DNA from: Ignavibacteria bacterium
GTDB lineage: Bacteria > Bacteroidota > Ignavibacteria > Tepidaquicellales > Tepidaquicellaceae
NCBI GenBank assembly: GCA_026417495.1
Contig: JAOADD010000062.1
Span: forward strand, 1 to 35,976
DNA: 35,976 bases
Reading direction: 5' to 3'
The notes below the pieces were generated by a model, which searched no databases, was not told the DNA's origin, and saw only the letters and a program-made list of their open reading frames with translations. A program made the translations under genes and the position numbers. Shown in pieces: positions 25,949 through 35,638 of this stretch (position 1 is its first letter; each line of letters begins with the position of its first letter).

Positions 25949-26297
25949 TATTGTTTATGACTTCCAAAGTTAAATTAAAAATTATTAAATAAAAAATGAA
26001 TAATATATTCTTAATTTACTGAATATAAAAGGACCATTGAAGGGCAATTCTTATTATAGTATAAATATTGATAATGTTTACTTAAAATTATTCTTTTAAG
26101 TTAGTTGCTTCACTTTTTTATGAAGCGCAATGAATGAATAAAAATCAATTATTATTATACTAACCTTAATAATATTATTGTATTCGTTTTTTTTAATAAT
26201 GCAATTTTATACATTGATTATTAAAAAAGTAATTTAAATAAAATAATTAATTTATTAACTTATTATTTATTATTATGTAGAATTAAAGTTTGATAAA
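25949..26297. other. 349-base divergent intergenic region
   Basis: This separates ccmB (leftward) from the GTG-started secreted-protein gene (rightward). It is extremely AT-rich. One hairpin with a 6-bp stem GCTTCA/TGAAGC (26107-26112 and 26121-26126) has a T-rich loop but no following U-run, so it is not a terminator. No coding frame or operator is recognisable. Confidence 0.4.
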
Positions 26298-29171
26298 GTG
26301 AAAAATTATTTTATTGCTTTTGTTATTTTACTTTCATTTTTTTTGAATTTTAAGGGGTTTTCACAATTATATCAAGGACCAGCAACAGGGTCTGTCCCAA
26401 GTGGAGTGACTGTGTCAACAGATAATTTTATTGGTCTCTATGAACCAAATCCACTCCCTCCTACAGTTCAAAGACCAGTTAGGAATAAGATTCCATTTGA
26501 AAAGTATCCTGATGGAATGAATAATACCCCTGCTGCTGCACCAGAAGGAGCAAATTACTTTACCGATCCCTCTGCATATAATCAGACAAAAACAAGCGAC
26601 CCTGAACCAGTTGTACTAAAAAGTTTTCAAGGTTTTCTTGACCCAGGAAATTATATTCCTCCTGACCAATATATTGCAGCGGGTCCAACACATATAATTG
26701 CTGTAGATAATAGTAGATTTAGAATTTTTGATAAAAAAGGTAAACACATTAAGACTATAAATATTGACTATTGGTTTTCAAGTGCTTTAGGGGGAGTTAA
26801 TGCTTTTGATCCAAAGGTTTCTTATGATAATTTTGCTAAAAGGTGGATTATGGTATGGCTTCATGTCGATAATAATACAAGTAGAAGTTATTTTCTTATT
26901 TCTGTTTCTGATGATTCAATTCCTCTTGGCTTCTGGAATAATTGGGCATTGCCTTCTAATGTTAATGGCTCAACATTTTCTAATGATTGGGGGGACTATC
27001 AAGGTGTAGGATTTGATACGCAGGCAATTTATATAACAGCAAACCAATTTGGTTTTAATGCTGGTTTTCGAGGTTCAAAAATTAGAATAATTAATAAATC
27101 ATATTTATATAGCAATACTCCAGGTCCCGTTGTATGGACTGATCTGTGGGATATAAGAGATCCTGCAAATTTTAGCGTAAGAACCTTTAATGTACGTCCT
27201 TCTATATTTCTTTCTCCAAATATATTTAATAATGATTACTATCTTCTAGTACACTCCCCATATCAAACAGGAACTTTCTTTACCTTATATAAAATATCCA
27301 ATCCACTTACTAACCCTGTTATGACAGGGGTGAATATTCCAGTGACTCAATATTCTGCTCCAACACAGGCAAAGCAACTTGGTGGTGGAACGCCACTTAT
27401 TGAGAGTGGTGATGTTGCATTACGATTTGAGCCTATATATAAAAATGGTTATATATGGTGTGTGCATCAAATCAGAAGTGGAACAGGTGGAGCATATTCA
27501 AGTGTGCGTTACTTAAAGTTTAATACTAATACAAATGAAGCAGTTGAAGATGGAGCAATGGGATTAGATGGTTATTGGCATTTTTATCCTTCTCTTATGT
27601 TAGATAAGGATAATAATGTAGTGATTACTTATTCCCGTTCTGGTTTGACAGAATATATTGGAGCGTTTTTTACTACAAGGTTAAATTCAATGCCTCCAAA
27701 TACTTTAACGGGTAGCAAATTACTACAAGCGGGTAAAGCGAATTATGTGAAAACTTTTGGAAGCGGTAGAAATAGATGGGGGGATTATAATGGAATTTGG
27801 GTTGACCCCTCTGACGGAAATAACATTTGGATGATTACTCAATATGCAGAACAACCTGTAAATACTTGGGCGTGCCAGATAGGACTTGTGAGAGTTATTC
27901 CACTGGAAGGTAAACATATTACAACCACGGTAGATAGTCTCAATTTTGGTACTATTGAAGTTAATTTTGTTAGTGATACTATGCGCTTTTCTATTAGAAG
28001 TTTAGGTAGTGATACGATTTCTATTTCAAGGTTAACATTTAGTAATTCACAATTTATTTTAGCAGGTAATTATACCTTTCCAATAAAACTTGGTTATAAT
28101 CAATCTTTTGACTTTAATTTATTATTTAACCCAACTTCCGCAGGCAACTATAGGGATTCAGTAACAGTGTTTTCTGATGCAGGTAATGTTGGGGTGATAT
28201 TAAAAGGGAAGTCATATAAAATTAATCCTGCTTTAGCAGAAAAGTTTTATGCAATTACAGGGTCTCAATCAAATGGAGCATTTCTAATGATTAATGATTC
28301 TACGGGAGCGGGAACAGAAATTGGACTTACTGGATTTTTTGATATAAGAAGCATTGCGATTCGTATTAGTGATAAGATAATTTTCGGTTGTATCCCAGGT
28401 TCCCAACAATCAAAATTAGTTAGAATAAATTCCCAACAAGGTGATGCATATTTTACATACAATCTTCCAATTCCGAATATTGTTGCAATAGCATTCGACT
28501 TAAATAATGACCTTTACTGTGGTACTCAGGACGGAAAATTATACAAATACAACATAACCACAAGTGATACTGTTTATATTGGTAATACGGGAATATCAAA
28601 TTTGTATGGTCTGGCAATTAATCCTTTGAATGGAGAACTTTGGGCTATTTCATTAAATAATAAGATTTATAAGGTGAATAAGACAAATGGATATGTTTCA
28701 TTTATTGGTACACCAGGTTTTAATTTAACCTCATCAATTGCCTTTGATTATAAAGGCAATTTATTTGGGACATCGGGACTTGGCACACAGATTTCATCTT
28801 TAATTAGATACGATACTACTTCAGGCACAGCAACTTTAGTTGGAAGTATTGGATTCAAAGCGGTTAACTCACTTGCTATTTCGTATCAGGAGTTTACCAA
28901 TGTTCCTTTGACTTATAAACTTTATCAGAATTATCCGAATCCATTTAATCCAAAAACTACAATAAAAATTGATTTGCCAATTTCTTCGAAAATTGAACTT
29001 CAGATTTTTGATATCCTTGGTAGAGAAATTAGAAAACTTGCTAGTGGTTTTTATCAAGCAGGGACATATCAGTTCTTATGGAGTGCTGAAAATGAAACAT
29101 CAGGAATTTATTTTTGCAGGTTTAAAACAGACTCATATACAAGTTATATTAAAATGGTTTTGGTCAAATAA
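26298..29171 (+). CDS. Large multidomain secreted protein with T9SS type A sorting domain
   Basis: The start is a GTG at 26298, chosen because it yields a signal peptide (about 1-22, ending KGFSQ). The 957 residues divide into a beta-rich domain (about 95-540), an HYDIN/MSP-like immunoglobulin domain of the choice-of-anchor D kind (about 545-640: LNFGTIEVN, LLFNPTSAGNYRDSVTV), a second propeller-like region with ILxG/YGLAINPLNGELWAI-type repeats (about 645-865) and a T9SS type A domain (873-957). The first domain contains PPDQYIAAGPTHIIAVDN, FDPKVSYDNFAKRWIMVW and DWGDYQGVGFD, a pattern seen in large extracellular proteins of many bacteria without known activity. I see no protease or glycosidase active site. 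The next cargo gene follows after about 100 bases. Confidence 0.82.
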   Translation: MKNYFIAFVILLSFFLNFKGFSQLYQGPATGSVPSGVTVSTDNFIGLYEPNPLPPTVQRPVRNKIPFEKYPDGMNNTPAAAPEGANYFTDPSAYNQTKTSDPEPVVLKSFQGFLDPGNYIPPDQYIAAGPTHIIAVDNSRFRIFDKKGKHIKTINIDYWFSSALGGVNAFDPKVSYDNFAKRWIMVWLHVDNNTSRSYFLISVSDDSIPLGFWNNWALPSNVNGSTFSNDWGDYQGVGFDTQAIYITANQFGFNAGFRGSKIRIINKSYLYSNTPGPVVWTDLWDIRDPANFSVRTFNVRPSIFLSPNIFNNDYYLLVHSPYQTGTFFTLYKISNPLTNPVMTGVNIPVTQYSAPTQAKQLGGGTPLIESGDVALRFEPIYKNGYIWCVHQIRSGTGGAYSSVRYLKFNTNTNEAVEDGAMGLDGYWHFYPSLMLDKDNNVVITYSRSGLTEYIGAFFTTRLNSMPPNTLTGSKLLQAGKANYVKTFGSGRNRWGDYNGIWVDPSDGNNIWMITQYAEQPVNTWACQIGLVRVIPLEGKHITTTVDSLNFGTIEVNFVSDTMRFSIRSLGSDTISISRLTFSNSQFILAGNYTFPIKLGYNQSFDFNLLFNPTSAGNYRDSVTVFSDAGNVGVILKGKSYKINPALAEKFYAITGSQSNGAFLMINDSTGAGTEIGLTGFFDIRSIAIRISDKIIFGCIPGSQQSKLVRINSQQGDAYFTYNLPIPNIVAIAFDLNNDLYCGTQDGKLYKYNITTSDTVYIGNTGISNLYGLAINPLNGELWAISLNNKIYKVNKTNGYVSFIGTPGFNLTSSIAFDYKGNLFGTSGLGTQISSLIRYDTTSGTATLVGSIGFKAVNSLAISYQEFTNVPLTYKLYQNYPNPFNPKTTIKIDLPISSKIELQIFDILGREIRKLASGFYQAGTYQFLWSAENETSGIYFCRFKTDSYTSYIKMVLVK

Positions 29172-29273
29172 ATACTTTTTAGAGAAGTTTTATAGAGCAG
29201 AGATCAGTTTAAGTTTTAAGGTATATATATATAAAACTTTGAAATATTTTTTCATAATTCAAAATTAAGAATT

Positions 29274-30179
29274 ATGAGAAATTTTAAAAACAAACACAAA
29301 AAACTAACAAAGTTAGTTTCAATTTCATTTCTAATTTTCCTTTTTTCTGGAGCTTCTGCACAAATGTATTACAATCATGCAGATACCGCAGGAACACCTA
29401 ATGCATTTCCATTTATGATGTCTGGTGGTAAAGCTGTAAATACCTTAATTCGTGCTGGAGAATTAGGACCTGTTCCATCAGGGCAACAAATTACAAAAGT
29501 TTATTTCTTTATGGCAGCAAATGCTACAAGGACTTTTACTGATTTAGTTATATTAATGGCACAGTCAACAATTACAACATTGACCTCAGGACAGTTTTAT
29601 AGTGGTCCCTATGATACAGTTTATCATAAAGCTTCTGTTACCTTAACAAGTTATAATAACAAATGGATGGGTATAGAACTTGATAAACCATTTGCTTACG
29701 ATACCTCAAAAAGTTTGATTTTATTTGTTGGACAATGTGCCTCGACTGGTACATCTATGACGGTAAGAAACAAATCATATACGGGAATAAGAAGAGTTTG
29801 GTCTGTTGGTGGGTGTCCTTTCACCCCTTATAGCTCTGGCGATGCTGCTGTTGTTGGTTTTGGTATTGATGTTTCTCCTATTACTGGTGGTATTGGAAAA
29901 ATTTCACAGATCCCAGAACAATATGATTTACAACAGAACTATCCCAATCCATTTAATCCATCTACTAAAATTAATTTTTCAATTCCTGACGCAGGCTTTG
30001 TATCACTAAAAATTACAGATATTCTTGGTAGGGAAGTAGTTACTCTAGTTGAGGAGTATAAACCTATAGGCACTTACTCTGTTGAATTTTACGCTGATGA
30101 TTTACCTTCAGGAGTATATTTTTACACTTTACGAGTGAATGATTTTTCATTAACCAAGAAAATGCTTCTTTTAAAGTAA
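29274..30179 (+). CDS. Secreted protein of unknown function with T9SS type A sorting domain
   Basis: The 301-residue protein begins with a lysine-rich n-region and hydrophobic core (about 13-29, ending GASAQ), a long signal peptide. Residues 30-200 form a beta-rich domain I do not recognise. It has ITKVYFFMAANATRTFTDL, then MAQSTITTLTSGQFYSGPYDTVYH and a WMGIELDKPFAYDTSKSLIL stretch, which recalls secreted jelly-roll modules in this phylum that follow a mean-amplitude style of beta-sandwich. Two cysteines in the later half (about residues 163 and 183) could pair. Residues 217-301 are a T9SS type A domain (NYPNPFNPST, then GVYFYTL, ending KKMLLLK). It sits 102 bases after the 957-residue cargo gene and before a terminator, so the two may be one unit. 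Confidence 0.82.
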   Translation: MRNFKNKHKKLTKLVSISFLIFLFSGASAQMYYNHADTAGTPNAFPFMMSGGKAVNTLIRAGELGPVPSGQQITKVYFFMAANATRTFTDLVILMAQSTITTLTSGQFYSGPYDTVYHKASVTLTSYNNKWMGIELDKPFAYDTSKSLILFVGQCASTGTSMTVRNKSYTGIRRVWSVGGCPFTPYSSGDAAVVGFGIDVSPITGGIGKISQIPEQYDLQQNYPNPFNPSTKINFSIPDAGFVSLKITDILGREVVTLVEEYKPIGTYSVEFYADDLPSGVYFYTLRVNDFSLTKKMLLLK

Positions 30180-30210
30180 GTAATTTAGTCTAAAATTATT
30201 ATTTTACTTA

Positions 30211-30248
30211 AACCCCTAAACCTTAATAGGTTTAGGGATTTTGTTTTT
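30211..30248 (+). terminator. Intrinsic terminator after the 29274-30179 gene
   Basis: A 9-bp stem CCCTAAACC / GGTTTAGGG (30214-30222 and 30229-30237) encloses a 6-base loop and is followed by ATTTTGTTTTT. It lies 30-70 bases beyond the stop of the secreted-protein gene, in the right orientation to end that transcript before the MFS gene. Confidence 0.8.
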
Positions 30249-30389
30249 AGTTTTTAACTCCCAATAGTAGGTTAAATCGTTAGTTTTGTTTTTCTTCAAA
30301 AATACCAAAATACAAGTTACTACTTTCTGAATTTAAAATTTTAAATTTAAAAATTAAGTTGATTCTGTTTTTAGAATTAAAATTGATGT

Positions 30390-31778
30390 ATGATAAAAAT
30401 ACTGGAGAATAAATTAAACAGAGATATTACAATTGTGACAACACTTAGTTCTTTTATGACCGCTTTTATGGGTTCTTCTATTAATGTAGCATTGCCCGTA
30501 ATTGGTATAGAATTTAACACAAGCACTATTTTACTTAGTTGGCTTGCTACAGCATATCTATTGACAACCGCTGTATTACTTGTTCCAATTGGTAGAATGA
30601 CAGATATTTTGGGAAGAACAAAATTTTTTAAGCTTGGAATAATAATCTTTACTCTTGGTTCTCTACTCTGCTTTATTTCAACAAATGCTATTATGCTACT
30701 AATATTTAGGCTCGTACAGGGAGTTGGAGCATCTTTTATTTTCAGTACAGCTACCTCAATTCTGGTATCTGCATTCCCCCCACAAAACAGGGGGCAAGTG
30801 CTTGGAATTAATATTACTTCAGTTTATTTGGGATTATTGCTTGGTCCTACACTTGGAGGAATAATCTCTGAAAAACTCGGATGGAGATACATCTTCCTTT
30901 TTAATATTTTGATAGGGATTATAGTAACCATTGTTTCGTTTTCTAGACTTAAAAAAGATTGGATTGAATCTCCGAATGAGAAATTTGATTTTATTGGTTC
31001 ATTTATATTTATGATAACAATTATTTTGCTGATGCTTGGTTTTACTTTCATACCTTCACCTATTGGTTTTTTAATGGTGTTCATAGGTATAATTATTTTC
31101 TTTGTATTTATTTTTGTAGAAAAAAATGCCTCATTTCCTATTGTTAATATTTTTATGTTCAAAAAAAATCGCACATTTACATTTTCTAATATAGCAGCAT
31201 TGATCAATTATAGTGCAACTTTTGCGATAGGATTCTTGATGAGTTTATTTCTGCAGAGCATAAAAAATTTACCACCAAGTAAAGCAGGTTTAATTATAGG
31301 AGTACAACCACTTTTTATGAGTATTTTTTCACCTTTTGCAGGTAAACTATCAGACAAGATTGAGCCACAAAAACTTGCGTCCTTTGGAATGGCTTTAATA
31401 ACTGCTGTACTTATTGGACTTGGATTTGTTAATCAAGATATTAAAATCATTTTTATAATTATTGCTCTTGCTATTCTTGGATTTGGATTTGCTCTATTTT
31501 CTTCACCAAACACGAATGCTGTTATGAGTTCAGTTGAAAAAAAATTCTACGGCGTTGCTTCCTCTTTATTATCATCTTTTAGACTTTTAGGGCAGATGTT
31601 TAGTATGGGTTTTGTTATTGTTGTTTTTTCTATTATTCTTGGACAAAAGTATGTTGCAGGGGAAAACATAGAAAACTTTATCCTGAGTATTAGAATTTCA
31701 TTTTGGAGTTTTGCTTGTTTATGTTTTATTGGGATTTTTGCTTCTCTTGCAAGAGGGAAAATTCATTCTGATGAATAA
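30390..31778 (+). CDS. MFS transporter, DHA2 (EmrB/QacA-like) drug:H+ antiporter family
   Basis: The 462-residue inner-membrane protein has about fourteen hydrophobic helices, as in the DHA2 family. Motif A appears as GRMTDILGRTKFFKLG (68-83), between helices 2 and 3. The R/P-rich FRLVQGVGAS (106-115) is motif B. The antiporter motif C is GLLLGPTLGGII (148-159), which favours an exporter exchanging substrate for protons. The substrate cannot be inferred, and no TetR- or MarR-type regulator or EmrA-type adaptor is adjacent. The opening ALPVIGIEFNTSTILLSW is typical of DHA2 helix 1-2. The gene is monocistronic between an upstream terminator and PPK2, with only two bases between the convergent stops. 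Confidence 0.87.
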   Translation: MIKILENKLNRDITIVTTLSSFMTAFMGSSINVALPVIGIEFNTSTILLSWLATAYLLTTAVLLVPIGRMTDILGRTKFFKLGIIIFTLGSLLCFISTNAIMLLIFRLVQGVGASFIFSTATSILVSAFPPQNRGQVLGINITSVYLGLLLGPTLGGIISEKLGWRYIFLFNILIGIIVTIVSFSRLKKDWIESPNEKFDFIGSFIFMITIILLMLGFTFIPSPIGFLMVFIGIIIFFVFIFVEKNASFPIVNIFMFKKNRTFTFSNIAALINYSATFAIGFLMSLFLQSIKNLPPSKAGLIIGVQPLFMSIFSPFAGKLSDKIEPQKLASFGMALITAVLIGLGFVNQDIKIIFIIIALAILGFGFALFSSPNTNAVMSSVEKKFYGVASSLLSSFRLLGQMFSMGFVIVVFSIILGQKYVAGENIENFILSIRISFWSFACLCFIGIFASLARGKIHSDE

Positions 31779-31780
31779 TT

Positions 31781-32662
31781 TTATGTCAAACCATCTTCGT
31801 TTTCAAGAAGTATTTTTGCCTTTTCAAGTTCTTTTAAATGTTCCTCAGTAGTTTTTGGATATGATAAATTTAATGATTCCAGTTTTGAGATTATTATTTG
31901 TGCAGCTGCTAATCTTGTGTACCATTTATTATCTGCTGGTAATATATACCACGGAGCATAAGGAGTACTTGTATTACTTAGCATATCCTCATATGCTTTT
32001 TGATAATCTTCCCAAAACTCTCTTTCTTTAATATCTCCCAAAGAAAATTTCCAGTTCTTTTCTTGAATATCAATCCTTTTTAAAAATCGGTTCTTCTGCT
32101 CATCTTTGGAAAGATGTAAGAAAAATTTTATAATTATTGTGCCATTTTCAAAAAGGTACTTTTCAAAGTTATTTATCTGTTCATATCGCATTTTCCAAAT
32201 TATTTCTGAATCAGTTGGAGAGCTCAAAGGTAGATTCTGCCTATTCAACAATTCAGGGTGCACTTTTACTACTAATACTTCTTCATAATAGGAACGGTTA
32301 AATATTCCAATATGTCCTCTCTCGGGTAATTTGTTGATACATCTCCACATATAGTCATGTTTTAATTCTTCTTCGGAAGGAACTTTAAAGCTGTATACCT
32401 GGCATCCTTGAGGATTTAATCCACTCATAACATGTTTGATTAAACCATCTTTGCCTGCAGCGTCCATTGCTTGAAGTATAACTAACACACTATAAGTGCT
32501 CGAAGCAAACAGGATATCTTGCAATTTAGATAATTTTTTTATATCACTTTTTAACTTTTCTTTTGCTTCTTTTTTATTTTTAAATTCACCAGTATAAGCA
32601 GAGTTATAATCTTTAAGTTTTATTGATTGTCTTGGTGGGACAAGAAAAATATCTGCATTCAT
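31781..32662 (-). CDS. ppk2: Polyphosphate kinase 2 family protein (polyP:nucleotide phosphotransferase)
   Basis: The 293-residue cytoplasmic enzyme belongs to the PPK2 family, a P-loop kinase fold that transfers phosphate from polyphosphate to nucleotides. The Walker A-like loop is AMDAAGKDG (65-73), followed by GLNPQG (81-86). The Walker B/catalytic segment is IFNRSYYEEV (120-129), and the lid region is near 190-206 (RFLKRIDIQEKNWKF), where basic residues bind polyP. HVMSGLNPQGCQVYSFKVP is typical of the subgroup including enzymes phosphorylating AMP and ADP (class III). Specificity cannot be certain from sequence. It is separated from the sensor kinase gene upstream by eight bases on the same strand and could be co-transcribed with it, but a signalling link is only inferred. 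Confidence 0.9.
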   Translation of the reverse strand: MNADIFLVPPRQSIKLKDYNSAYTGEFKNKKEAKEKLKSDIKKLSKLQDILFASSTYSVLVILQAMDAAGKDGLIKHVMSGLNPQGCQVYSFKVPSEEELKHDYMWRCINKLPERGHIGIFNRSYYEEVLVVKVHPELLNRQNLPLSSPTDSEIIWKMRYEQINNFEKYLFENGTIIIKFFLHLSKDEQKNRFLKRIDIQEKNWKFSLGDIKEREFWEDYQKAYEDMLSNTSTPYAPWYILPADNKWYTRLAAAQIIISKLESLNLSYPKTTEEHLKELEKAKILLENEDGLT

Positions 32663-32670
32663 ATATGTTT

Positions 32671-34692
32671 TTATTTGTTTAAAGGGAAAAGTAAAATAAA
32701 AGTAGTACCCTGTCCTTCTTGGCTTTCAACTTTAATGCTTCCTTTATGAATTTTAATAAACTCGTTACAAATAACAAGCCCTAACCCCGATCCCTTTTCT
32801 CCTAATGTACCACTTACAGTTTTCTTTTTTTCTAAGTTAAAAAGATTTTCCATTATTTCTTTACTCATTCCTATTCCATTATCTTGTATTTTTATTTCAG
32901 TTCCTAAGCCTGTTTCTTGGGCTGTTACATATATTTTTCCACCTTTATTTGTAAATTTTATTGAGTTATATATTAAATTTCTTAGTATAGTTTTTAGCAT
33001 TTCCTTGTCTACAAAAATTTGCAAATTATCAGCAACTGAAACTATTATTTCTATATTTTTATAATTTGCAGGTCCTTTTAAAAAATTTAATGTATCTTCT
33101 AAAATTGGTTTCAAATATGTTGTTTCTGGTTTAAAACTTATTTGCCCAAGCTGATTCTTTGCCCAGATTAGAAGCTTTTCAAGTAAATCTACCGTTTTAA
33201 CCGAAGACTGGTAAATGAATCCAAGATATTCCTTTATCTCTTTTGAAGACAGCTTTTCCCAATCTTCTATTAAAATATTTGCGAAGCCTTGAATAACAGT
33301 AAAAGGGCTTCGCAAGTCATGTGCAATTATAGAAAATAATTTATCCTTTGTTTTATTTAGATTATCAAGTTCAATAGCATAAGTTTGTATTTCATCTTTT
33401 TGTTTTGCAAGTTGAAGATTTGTTTTCTTTATTTGCTTGTATTGCTTTAAAATTATGATTAATGAAATAATCAAAATAACCAATAAAACAATGCCACCAT
33501 AGATTATTAATTGTTGTCTTTTAATATTTTCTTGACTTTTCAGTATTTCAATATCTTTTTTTGCTGTTTCATATCTTTTATCAAGCTCACTTATATTCTT
33601 TTTTATATCTTCATTTGCGATAGAATCTTTATAGACAAGATATAATTCATGATACTTTAAAGCATCTTCGAAGTTATTTAGAGATTTGTTAAAGTAATAG
33701 TGATAGTAATATAGTTCCGAGTATAACGATTTCATATTAAGTGATTCTGCGATAGTTTGCATTTTTTGTAGGTGTTGCTTGGCTTCTTTGAAGTTATTCA
33801 GCTTATGATGGATAGTAAACTTGGTTTCATAAATATAAAATAGCATCCATTTATTATTTACTTTCTCTGCTAATTTTTCTGATCTTTTTACATATTCTAA
33901 AGCAAGGGGTAAACTATCTAACATAATATAATTATTTGAAATATCGTGATATGAATACACAAGTAAGTTTTCTAGATTTAGTCGTTCTCTAATTTCTAGT
34001 GCTTTAGAGTGATATTCATATGCTTTTAAAAAATTATGACGATAATGAAATATATTACCTATTTCATGAAGTGCATTATGTATTTCCGTACTATCTCCTA
34101 TTTTGTTTGATATTTCTATAGTCTTATTAAAGTACTCTTCAGCCTTATCATAGTCTCCAATATCTCTATAAGAAAAGGCAGTTAGTAAATACAACCTTGG
34201 AAGTTTCTCAAGAATTTGATTATTTTCTGCAATAGAAATTGAGGAAAGTAAAAGTTCTCTCGCTTTTAGATAATCTCCCGTTCTTAATATAATGTAGCCT
34301 AACCATCCATCATATTCGATATATTTATAGTCATTTAGTTTTTTTGCAACCGCTGATGCCTCTTCATAATATTTTATTGCAGTTTGATAATCATTTTTTA
34401 TGTATTCAAAAAATTTGCCTATTTCAAAAAGTAAACTATGAGAGAGGTTAAACCCTACTTTATTTAAATCATTAAATAATTCCTTTGTGTGATAATCAAA
34501 CTTGGTAGAGTCTAAGTTCACATAAATATTAATTAACTTTAATCTTGCACTTATTCTTGTTGAATCTTGGGTAGTGGTTCTTATCAGATTTTCAAGACTA
34601 TCTGTTAGAATTGTTTGGGAAAATGTAAAGTATGGAAGAAATAAAAATAAGATTATAATAATTTTTACTAAACTAAACTTTTTATCCAACAT
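32671..34692 (-). CDS. TPR-containing sensor histidine kinase
   Basis: The 673-residue protein has a signal peptide (about 1-26, ending FSQ) and a periplasmic region (27-390) of TPR repeats such as NDYQTAIKYYEEA, GDYDKAEEYFNKTI and HNFLKAYEYHSKAL. A transmembrane helix follows (about 395-415), then a coiled coil (416-450). The HisKA domain has the H-box SIIAHDLRSPF with phospho-acceptor H458. The HATPase domain has N-box LRNLIYNSIKF (570-580), G1 DNGIGM (604-609) and G2 GSGLGL (634-639). It is complete and should autophosphorylate. No receiver domain is fused and no response regulator is encoded within the window, so its partner is unknown. TPR-HKs of this build are common in Bacteroidota and relatives. 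Confidence 0.92.
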   Translation of the reverse strand: MLDKKFSLVKIIIILFLFLPYFTFSQTILTDSLENLIRTTTQDSTRISARLKLINIYVNLDSTKFDYHTKELFNDLNKVGFNLSHSLLFEIGKFFEYIKNDYQTAIKYYEEASAVAKKLNDYKYIEYDGWLGYIILRTGDYLKARELLLSSISIAENNQILEKLPRLYLLTAFSYRDIGDYDKAEEYFNKTIEISNKIGDSTEIHNALHEIGNIFHYRHNFLKAYEYHSKALEIRERLNLENLLVYSYHDISNNYIMLDSLPLALEYVKRSEKLAEKVNNKWMLFYIYETKFTIHHKLNNFKEAKQHLQKMQTIAESLNMKSLYSELYYYHYYFNKSLNNFEDALKYHELYLVYKDSIANEDIKKNISELDKRYETAKKDIEILKSQENIKRQQLIIYGGIVLLVILIISLIIILKQYKQIKKTNLQLAKQKDEIQTYAIELDNLNKTKDKLFSIIAHDLRSPFTVIQGFANILIEDWEKLSSKEIKEYLGFIYQSSVKTVDLLEKLLIWAKNQLGQISFKPETTYLKPILEDTLNFLKGPANYKNIEIIVSVADNLQIFVDKEMLKTILRNLIYNSIKFTNKGGKIYVTAQETGLGTEIKIQDNGIGMSKEIMENLFNLEKKKTVSGTLGEKGSGLGLVICNEFIKIHKGSIKVESQEGQGTTFILLFPLNK

Positions 34693-34906
34693 TAAGAATA
34701 ATGTTAGTATATATTTAAAAATTTTTTATAAATATTACAATTCATTAATCGAGTAAGAAGAGAAATTTCTAATTTATTTAAAGACTATTTATTATTGGGG
34801 AAATCTTCGATAATAAAAAATTACACCAGCTATTATTGGTCTTAGATATTATTATTTTAATAACAAGGTATAAAGGTTATCTTATATTTCTTGATTGAAG
34901 ATTATT

Positions 34907-34921
34907 ACAAGGAACCCTTGT
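34907..34921. other. Small hairpin beside the decayed gene
   Basis: A 6-bp stem ACAAGG/CCTTGT with a 3-base loop is followed on the plus strand by TTTATTTTTT. Both neighbouring genes are on the minus strand, on which no U-run follows, so this is probably not their terminator. It might end an unannotated plus-strand transcript or be chance. Confidence 0.3.
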
Positions 34922-34940
34922 TTTATTTTTTCTTTCCATT

Positions 34941-35420
34941 TCAGGGTTTAGTTTGCCATTGATTATTATCTTCATAACCATATTTCCATTTTCCAGTAAA
35001 TGATTTTCCATCTTTAGAAAATGTAAATATAAACAACCCTGCATTTTGAGGAGGCATATAAGTAGGCTTTTCTGACCATTTTCCTTTTAATACTAATAAA
35101 TTCAGTTCACCTTCAGTTTTACCGCTGTCATAAGTATAATTACCTGTAACTTTGTTTCCGTTTTAATATAAAGTTAGAGTTCCAAAATCTGTTTCATAAA
35201 CACCAAATACATCAATTAATTCTTTATTAGAAATTTTGTTGTTTATTAAAAAACTTTTTACCGTTGAATAAATAGCGTAGCTTTTATTTAAGTGATAGTT
35301 GTCATTATCATTTAAAGATTTCACTAAAATAAAATTATTTCGTAAACTGAAAAAAGTATGATGTATTGGCAATAAATATAATATTCCAAAAAGAATACAA
35401 ATAATTTTAATTTTTTCTAT
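34941..35420 (-). pseudogene. Interrupted gene for a small exported protein with a C-terminal beta-barrel-like domain
   Basis: On the minus strand one frame runs for 160 codons from 35420 to a TGA at 34941-34943, broken by an internal TAA at 35163-35165. The halves join smoothly at protein level: VYETDFGTLTLY, stop, NGNKVTGNYTYDSGKTEGEL, then LKGKWSEKPTY, FIFTFSKDGKSFTGKWKYGY. That is one repeat-rich domain seen widely in bacteria and archaea, in which the stop's place is usually Gln or Lys, one base from TAA. The start also looks lost. The codon where Met is expected (35418-35420) is ATA, followed by EKIKIICILFGILYLLP, a good signal sequence. A TTG at 35372 would cut off that signal. I read it as decayed; a sequencing error at the stop is the alternative. 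Confidence 0.68.
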
Positions 35421-35638
35421 GAGTAATTTTAATTGTTTTAAAAAAAATAGTTGTATTAAAAATTGCTAAGCAATACCTTTAACTCTCTGAGATAAGAATT
35501 GAATTGTCAATGGATATATTCTATTTGTACATATAAAAATTTCTCATTCGAAAATATTATTTCATTATTGCTTACATTGTAACAGCTACATCTAAATACA
35601 CTACATAAAAAAATAATTATTTCATAGTTTTATCTACA

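Noticed and set aside
26107-26126. Hairpin upstream of the GTG-started gene as a terminator
   Set aside because: Six-bp stem with no U-run on either strand and not near a gene end.
28969-29268. 99-codon plus-strand frame spanning the end of the 957-residue gene
   Set aside because: Most overlaps the sorting domain in another frame; the rest is low-complexity intergenic sequence.
30330-30347. Perfect 18-base palindrome of A and T only, upstream of the MFS gene
   Set aside because: Purely AT with no loop or asymmetric core; likely low-complexity chance in this composition, so not called an operator.
30824-31207. 127-codon minus-strand open frame within the MFS gene
   Set aside because: It lies wholly antisense to a well-supported transporter, has low-complexity Ile/Lys-rich translation and no recognisable domain.
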